Assembly: GCF_002159945.1 (NCBI RefSeq)
Contig: NZ_NFJQ01000011.1
Coordinates: 62,001-126,000 of the forward strand
DNA from: Cloacibacillus sp. An23
GTDB lineage: Bacteria; Synergistota; Synergistia; Synergistales; Synergistaceae
Length of the DNA: 64,000 bases
Direction: 5' to 3'
Shown: piece after piece, positions 59,933 through 64,000 of the stretch
Layout: every line of letters begins with the position of its first letter
Numbering within the stretch: the stretch's first letter is position 1
The notes under the pieces: generated by a model
What the model was told of the DNA's origin: nothing
Databases searched by the model: none
Seen by the model: only the letters and a program-made list of their open reading frames with translations
Translations under genes and position numbers: made by a program

Positions 59933-60661
59933 TTATTTCCCTGCCTCGCCAAATTGTACCCTTTTCCAAGGGCTTTCGGCGTCGCTCAAAAGGTTTTGAG
60001 CTTTTGTCATTATGCCTATCAGCGTCATCCCATAACCGGACCACATGGCCCTGCCTATAACGTAATCACTCGCCAGTTCTTCCCATGAAGAATAGAATTT
60101 CCGGCATTCTGCGAGCGCGCTGTTGATACAATGCCACGCCTCTTCTTCTGAAATATATCCGGCGTCGAAGCAGCAGCGTGTGACGAGCACGAAACGTCCC
60201 ATATCCCATGCCGTTATGGAATGTAAGGCTAGCTCTTCCCGGCTTGCTAAAAATTTCTCTTCTATGAGTTCATCTATTGAGCCTCGTAAATTTTCAAGAA
60301 ATTCGTCCGCCCGCTCACGTTCGTCGTCTTCCAGTTCGTCGCAGTTTATTATACCGGCTTTGCCTGAAGCGGCGTCCTTTATCGCATCGAAGAAGACGCG
60401 GTGTCCTCTGCCGAAAAGCCACTGCAGCGTTCCGACGGCGGATTCTCTGTCCTCTATTCCGTAATAGTCGGCTAAATTTTCTTTTATGCCGTCGACGTCG
60501 GAACCGGTAGTCAGGCTGTCGCAATAGTATCCGGTCTGTTCTGCGTTGATCGCGCCGACGTTGATCGCTGTAAATTGTTCCTTTGTGAGGTTTTGCGGCA
60601 CCGGGTTTTTCTTATAATGTTCGTTGTCGAAAAATCTCGAAAGTTTTCTAAAAAAGCTCAT
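59933..60661 (-). CDS. DUF1266 domain protein
   Basis: This 242-residue protein has a C-terminal DUF1266 region with ITAWDMGRFVLVTRCCFDAGYISEEEAWHCI and a later YVIGRAMWSG. The N-terminal 60 residues are variable. No membrane segment is present. AAGGAG precedes the ATG. A possible promoter, TTGAAC (60711-60716) and TATTTT (60687-60692) with an 18-base spacer, lies upstream on the minus strand, so it may be the first gene of the six-gene array. Confidence 0.8.
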   Translation of the reverse strand: MSFFRKLSRFFDNEHYKKNPVPQNLTKEQFTAINVGAINAEQTGYYCDSLTTGSDVDGIKENLADYYGIEDRESAVGTLQWLFGRGHRVFFDAIKDAASGKAGIINCDELEDDERERADEFLENLRGSIDELIEEKFLASREELALHSITAWDMGRFVLVTRCCFDAGYISEEEAWHCINSALAECRKFYSSWEELASDYVIGRAMWSGYGMTLIGIMTKAQNLLSDAESPWKRVQFGEAGK

Positions 60662-60848
60662 TGCAAATACTCCTTATGTTAGTTTAAAAATATTTTTAAG
60701 ACATTCATCTGTTCAAGGCACGTATGTATTTACGACGCATCAGCCGTAGCCGTCGTTTTGCGTGATTATTTCAAACAAACAGGCGCTTTCGCCCATTTGT
60801 TTTAATGATGAAACGAAAGCGCCTGTTGGATAAAAGACCGGTAAGACA
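60662..60848. other. Intergenic region upstream of the DUF1266 gene
   Basis: This region holds the possible promoter named for the DUF1266 gene. It also has a perfect 14-base inverted repeat, AACAGGCGCTTTCG (60778-60791) and CGAAAGCGCCTGTT (60814-60827). There is a smaller hairpin ACGACG/CGTCGT (60732-60756) too. No gene is seen. Confidence 0.5.
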
Positions 60849-60885
60849 CGAAAAAATCGCGGCGTTATACGCTCATTGCGCCGCG
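60849..60885 (-). terminator. Terminator of the nadK-recN transcript (minus strand)
   Basis: CGCGGCG (60858-60864) pairs with CGCCGCG (60879-60885). On the minus strand the stem is followed by ATTTTTTC. It ends the tlyA-nadK-recN transcript. Confidence 0.75.
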
Positions 60886-60911
60886 TTGGTTGGTTGGTTG
60901 GTTGGTTGGTT
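60886..60911. repeat. Tetranucleotide tandem repeat (TTGG)6.5
   Basis: 26 bases consist of TTGG repeated without a fault (CCAA on the minus strand). It lies between the recN stop (61023) and the recN terminator stem, outside any gene I accept. Such repeats change length by slipped-strand copying. Confidence 0.9.
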
Positions 60912-61022
60912 AAGGATTACGCGATTCATCGCTTTCGTCAATCCCCTTTGCCGGGCGATTTCGCCGATATTAAAGCAGAAATTTCAGCCGCGCGCAACGG
61001 CCTTATTAGAACGGCGGCGTTT

Positions 61023-62657
61023 TCAGTGTTCCAGCAGCGCTCGCGCGTGTTCCAGCGCTTCTTTGGATTCTTCGTCGCCTGAGAGCATCCGCGCTATCTC
61101 GCGCTCGCGAGCCTCGTTTTTGACTTCCGATATTTCCGTGTCGTCTCCGCTTCGCTTTACGACGAAGTGCTGGTCCGCCATCGCGGCTATCGTCGCCTGG
61201 TGGGTTATCAGTATCGTGCGGCAGCGCTTGGAGAGTTCTCGTAGTTTGTAGCCGGCGAGCAGCGCCGTTTTTCCGCCTAGGCCGGCCTCAACTTCGTCGA
61301 AGACGAGCGTCCCGGGCAGTTTGTCGTCGCCTGCCGAGAGCTGAACTGCAATTAGTATGCGGGACAGCTCTCCGCCGGAGGCGTTTTTGCCCACCGGCAG
61401 AGGCTTCTGATCCGGCAGGGCGAGGGTGAAGCAGACGTTTTCCGCGCCGTTCGAGCGTACGCGGTCGAGCGGCTCTATTTCTATGCCGAAGGCCGCGTAT
61501 TCCATGCCGAGCTCGCGGAGGTGTCCGTTGACGGACGAGGCGAGCGACGCGGCGGCCTCTTTGCGGCGCGCGCGAAGCTCCATCGCGAGGCGCGAGGTCT
61601 CGCGGCGCAGTTCCGCCGCTTCTTTCTCAAGCGCTTCCAGCTCTTCGCGGCTCTGTTTGAGCCATTCTAGCTCTTCCGCGGCGCTCCGCGCGTATTCGAG
61701 CACTGAGGCGGCGTCTGGTAGGGAGAGCGCGCGCTTTATCTTTCTGAGCGCGCCTATTTTTTTTTCGAGGGCTTCTTTCACGTCGCCGTCCCCGTCCTCC
61801 GCGTCCCGGCATTCAGAGGCCAGCATCGCTGAGAACTCCTGAGCGCCGGACAGCATCTTCTCTATGGCGGGACGCCATTTTTCCTCGTGCCCCTCCGCCG
61901 CCGCGTAAACGTTCTTCGCCGCGTTTTCGAGCCGGTCAAGCAGCCCGTGCTCCGGGTCGTTCATCTGTATCAGGGCCGCCCGCAGCTTTCTGGCCGCTGT
62001 TTCTTCCGCTTCGATTCTGGCAAGCTCCGCCTCCCACTGACGCTCGCTGTCTCCTTCCAGTTTCAGCGCCGCGACCTGCCTGATGACGGACGGAGCGTTC
62101 TCGCATCGTTTCTCGCCTTCGCGACGTCTTTTCTTTATCGAAACGATTTTTTTCTCAGCCGCGAGCGCGGCGGCGAAGGTTTCGTCAAGTTTTGTGAGAA
62201 GCGCCGCGGTTTCTGCACCGCCGCACGAGTCTACGAGCTCAAGCTGGCGTTCCGGCTCAAGCAGGCCGAGCTGTGCGAACTGGCTCTGTATCACTATGTT
62301 TTGTTCCATCGCTTTCACCAGAAGCGCGAGCGGGACGTTCTGCCCCTGCAGCGTGCAGCGCCCCTTGCCGCTTCGCGAGAAGGTGCGGCGCGCGATCAGC
62401 GACTTGTCCTGCGGCTGAAGCCTTTCGTCCAGCCCTTCTATGCGCTCGGAAGTGAGCACGGCCTCAGCCTCGCACGAATCATCGGCGCTCCTGATGTGGT
62501 TGGTCTGTGCGCGGCGTCCGGAGATAAATTCTAGGGCGCGGACGAGGCTGCTCTTGCCGGCTCCGCTTTCCCCCGTTATCACTATGAAGCCGCCGCCGAA
62601 CGCGAGCGACGCGCTTTTTATCCCGCCTATCCCGCGTATGGAAAGCTCTTCTATCAA
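61023..62657 (-). CDS. recN: DNA repair protein RecN
   Basis: This 544-residue SMC-like ATPase acts at DNA double-strand breaks. It has the N-terminal Walker A ITGESGAGKSS, a long coiled-coil middle (about 160-375), and a C-terminal head with ASGGELSR signature and the Walker B VFDEVEAGLGG. The start is TTG at 62657 after GGAGG; nadK ends one base before. The tlyA-nadK-recN order is common. Confidence 0.96.
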   Translation of the reverse strand: MIEELSIRGIGGIKSASLAFGGGFIVITGESGAGKSSLVRALEFISGRRAQTNHIRSADDSCEAEAVLTSERIEGLDERLQPQDKSLIARRTFSRSGKGRCTLQGQNVPLALLVKAMEQNIVIQSQFAQLGLLEPERQLELVDSCGGAETAALLTKLDETFAAALAAEKKIVSIKKRRREGEKRCENAPSVIRQVAALKLEGDSERQWEAELARIEAEETAARKLRAALIQMNDPEHGLLDRLENAAKNVYAAAEGHEEKWRPAIEKMLSGAQEFSAMLASECRDAEDGDGDVKEALEKKIGALRKIKRALSLPDAASVLEYARSAAEELEWLKQSREELEALEKEAAELRRETSRLAMELRARRKEAAASLASSVNGHLRELGMEYAAFGIEIEPLDRVRSNGAENVCFTLALPDQKPLPVGKNASGGELSRILIAVQLSAGDDKLPGTLVFDEVEAGLGGKTALLAGYKLRELSKRCRTILITHQATIAAMADQHFVVKRSGDDTEISEVKNEAREREIARMLSGDEESKEALEHARALLEH

Positions 62658-62658
62658 G

Positions 62659-63552
62659 CTAATCGCCTCCGCCGCTTATGCCGTTGAAGCCCCAGCGCAG
62701 TTTTTCGCGCAGCAGGTCGTAGTAGCTCCTCCCGTTGAGCTGGATGGTCTGGACGTGGACTTCGGGATCGAGCATCGCGTGCAGTTCGTCTCCAGGGAGC
62801 AGTTCGTAACCGAGCTGGCCGTCCTGCGTAAGCATAAGGCTGCGCGCGTCGCCCTTGGGTATAACGACCGCCCTGTCCTCTCCGCTCAGGATGACCGGAC
62901 GCGCGTAGAGCGTGTGCGCGCATATCGGCGCCACTATCATGCACGGCACGTGGGGCGGCACTATCGGGCCTCCCGCGGAAAGCGCGTAGGCCGTCGAGCC
63001 GGTCGGCGTGGATAGGATGAGTCCGTCCGCGAGGAAGAGCGTAAGCGTCTCGCCTCCGACCTTGACCTCGAGGTCTGTGACGCGCGCTATACTGCCCTTC
63101 GATATGACGAAGTCGTTGAGCGCGTGAAGCTCGTGGACGAGCCTGCCGGAGCGCCAAACCTGCCCCTTGAGCAGGTGGCGGCGCTGAAGCGTAAACCGCC
63201 CTGCGATTATCGACTTTATGTCGCTCTCGGCGGACTCCGGGCTTCCGATAGCGAGAAAGCCCAGCCGCCCGAGGTTGATTCCGTAGAGCGGTATCTCGTG
63301 CCCGAAGGTGTAGCGCGCGGCGCGCAGGAAGGTTCCGTCGCCGCCGAGGATAACGGCGAAGGAGGCTTCTTTGCGCCACGTCTCGTCGTCGAGCCCGGGG
63401 ATGGATATCGCCGACGACTCGTGAGGCGGGAAGAGGAATTGTATCCCCGCCTCACGTCCCCAGTTCCAAAGCCGCCACGCCATTTCTATGGCGGCCGGCT
63501 TCTGGGTGTTAAAGAGCAGTCCTATTTTAGTCATGTCCTTCATCGTTCGCAT
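62659..63552 (-). CDS. nadK: NAD kinase
   Basis: This 297-residue enzyme phosphorylates NAD to NADP. It has the ATP/polyphosphate-kinase motif GGDGTFLRAAR, GINLGRLGFLA, and the STPTGSTAYALSAGGPIV stretch. GGAGG lies just before the ATG at 63552; later in-frame ATGs are less well placed. It overlaps the tlyA end by 26 bases. Confidence 0.95.
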   Translation of the reverse strand: MRTMKDMTKIGLLFNTQKPAAIEMAWRLWNWGREAGIQFLFPPHESSAISIPGLDDETWRKEASFAVILGGDGTFLRAARYTFGHEIPLYGINLGRLGFLAIGSPESAESDIKSIIAGRFTLQRRHLLKGQVWRSGRLVHELHALNDFVISKGSIARVTDLEVKVGGETLTLFLADGLILSTPTGSTAYALSAGGPIVPPHVPCMIVAPICAHTLYARPVILSGEDRAVVIPKGDARSLMLTQDGQLGYELLPGDELHAMLDPEVHVQTIQLNGRSYYDLLREKLRWGFNGISGGGD

Positions 63553-64000
63553 TGCTCCTCCGATTCGGGTGCTGGGCGGCGCGGAGGTGCGCCTCCTCCA
63601 CTATTTTATGAAAATCCGGGCGAGGTGCGTTTCGTCCGGCGGTTTTATGCCGCAGGAAAAACAAAAACTCTATGTTGCCTTCCGGGCCGCGTATGGGCGA
63701 ATAGTCCGCCTCCTCGAGCGAAAGCCCGGTCTGACCGTCTATGAAGTCCGCCACTTCGTTAAGTATATCCTCGTGCAGTTTGGGGTCCGTTATAACGCCT
63801 TTGCCGACTCGCCCGCGTCCGGCCTCGAACTGCGGCTTCACGAGCACAGCTATAACGCCGTCATCATTCAGCAGATTTTCCATAACGCCGAAGAGCAGAG
63901 TCAGAGATATGAAGGAAGCGTCGGAGACTATAACGTCGGCTTTTTCTCCGTCTATCATCTCGAGCGTGAGATTTCGCGCGTTGGTGCGCTCCATGACCCG
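63527..64000 (-). CDS. tlyA: TlyA-family rRNA methyltransferase (5' end outside window)
   Basis: The 157 residues present are the C-terminal part of a Rossmann SAM-dependent methyltransferase, with VIVSDASFISLTL, LVKPQFEAGRG and the SPIRGPEGNIEFL end. TlyA proteins 2'-O-methylate rRNA and some act as hemolysins. The frame is open to the window edge, and family-like residues stand before the first ATG (63994), so the S4 domain and the SAM loop lie outside. The Asn/Arg-rich tail overlaps nadK. Confidence 0.9.
   Translation of the reverse strand, partial: RVMERTNARNLTLEMIDGEKADVIVSDASFISLTLLFGVMENLLNDDGVIAVLVKPQFEAGRGRVGKGVITDPKLHEDILNEVADFIDGQTGLSLEEADYSPIRGPEGNIEFLFFLRHKTAGRNAPRPDFHKIVEEAHLRAAQHPNRRSNANDEGHD

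Noticed and set aside
60805-61251. Open frame across the TTGG repeat on the plus strand
   Set aside because: Its second half is antisense to the well-supported recN gene, and the residues are low-complexity (VGWLVGWL) from the repeat.
1-64000. CRISPR arrays, tRNA, rRNA and insertion sequences
   Set aside because: I looked for regularly spaced repeats, tRNA-like clover leaves and transposase frames and found none that I could support.

Overview
The window is one contiguous piece of a GC-rich, gene-dense bacterial chromosome. I see no rRNA, tRNA, CRISPR array, insertion sequence or phage gene in it. The gene set mixes traits usual in Gram-positive bacteria (ClpC with a UVR linker, rapZ-yvcK-whiA, an LCP protein, CsoR) with traits usual in diderms (a secreted SurA/PrsA-like parvulin, a SPOR-domain protein after ftsZ). 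The MurE carries the DNPR motif of meso-diaminopimelate-adding enzymes. This mix, with the complete dcw cluster, suggests a diderm of Synergistota type. That assignment is inference from gene content and style, not from a marker-gene comparison.

Layout. 1-3587 (+): the 3' end of clpC, a secreted peptidyl-prolyl isomerase and a MscS channel, each followed by a hairpin terminator. 3588-3978: an AT-rich control region with three or four MraZ boxes at exact 10-bp spacing and a 14-bp palindrome. 3979-21007 (+): the division and cell-wall cluster mraZ-rsmH-ftsL-ftsI-murE-murF-mraY-murD-ftsW-murG-murC-murB-ftsQ-ftsA-ftsZ, mostly with overlapping or touching genes. A radical-SAM protein and a SPOR protein follow. 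23311-28732 (+): molybdenum cofactor genes (moeA, a second moeA fused to a periplasmic-binding-like domain, moaA, moaC, and a mogA/moaB-type protein with an extra N-terminal domain), then a 71-residue hypothetical gene. 29046-30020 (-): a lipase-like hydrolase. 30231-33112 (+): copper export ATPase with metal-binding domains at both ends, plus its CsoR repressor, behind a CsoR-type operator.

33207-41624 (+): an aromatic amino acid operon, aroF-tyrA-aroB-aroA-aroC-pheA-aroEK-aroQ. It encodes all seven steps to chorismate and the prephenate branches to Phe and Tyr, but no trp gene. It is preceded by a consensus promoter, a leader peptide with ten Phe/Tyr codons in 21, and a perfect 13-bp terminator stem. 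This is a classical attenuator. 41782-46754 (+): rplU-rpmA, then obg-nadD-LCP-rsfS-HIT. A decayed P-loop kinase pseudogene follows.

47803-64000 (-): tpiA; gap-pgk; rapZ-yvcK-whiA with a glycogen debranching enzyme; an array of six genes of families known or suspected as toxin-immunity proteins (DUF5713-like, DUF4261, Imm17-like, DUF2185/Imm33, TPR-SUFU, DUF1266); and tlyA(partial)-nadK-recN. A (TTGG)6.5 tandem repeat lies between recN and its terminator.

The most rewarding parts are the aromatic attenuator at 33207-33450, the toxin-less polyimmunity array at 56204-60661, the copper-site-like palindrome in front of the division cluster, and the possible internal start that would make a free copper chaperone from the end of copA.
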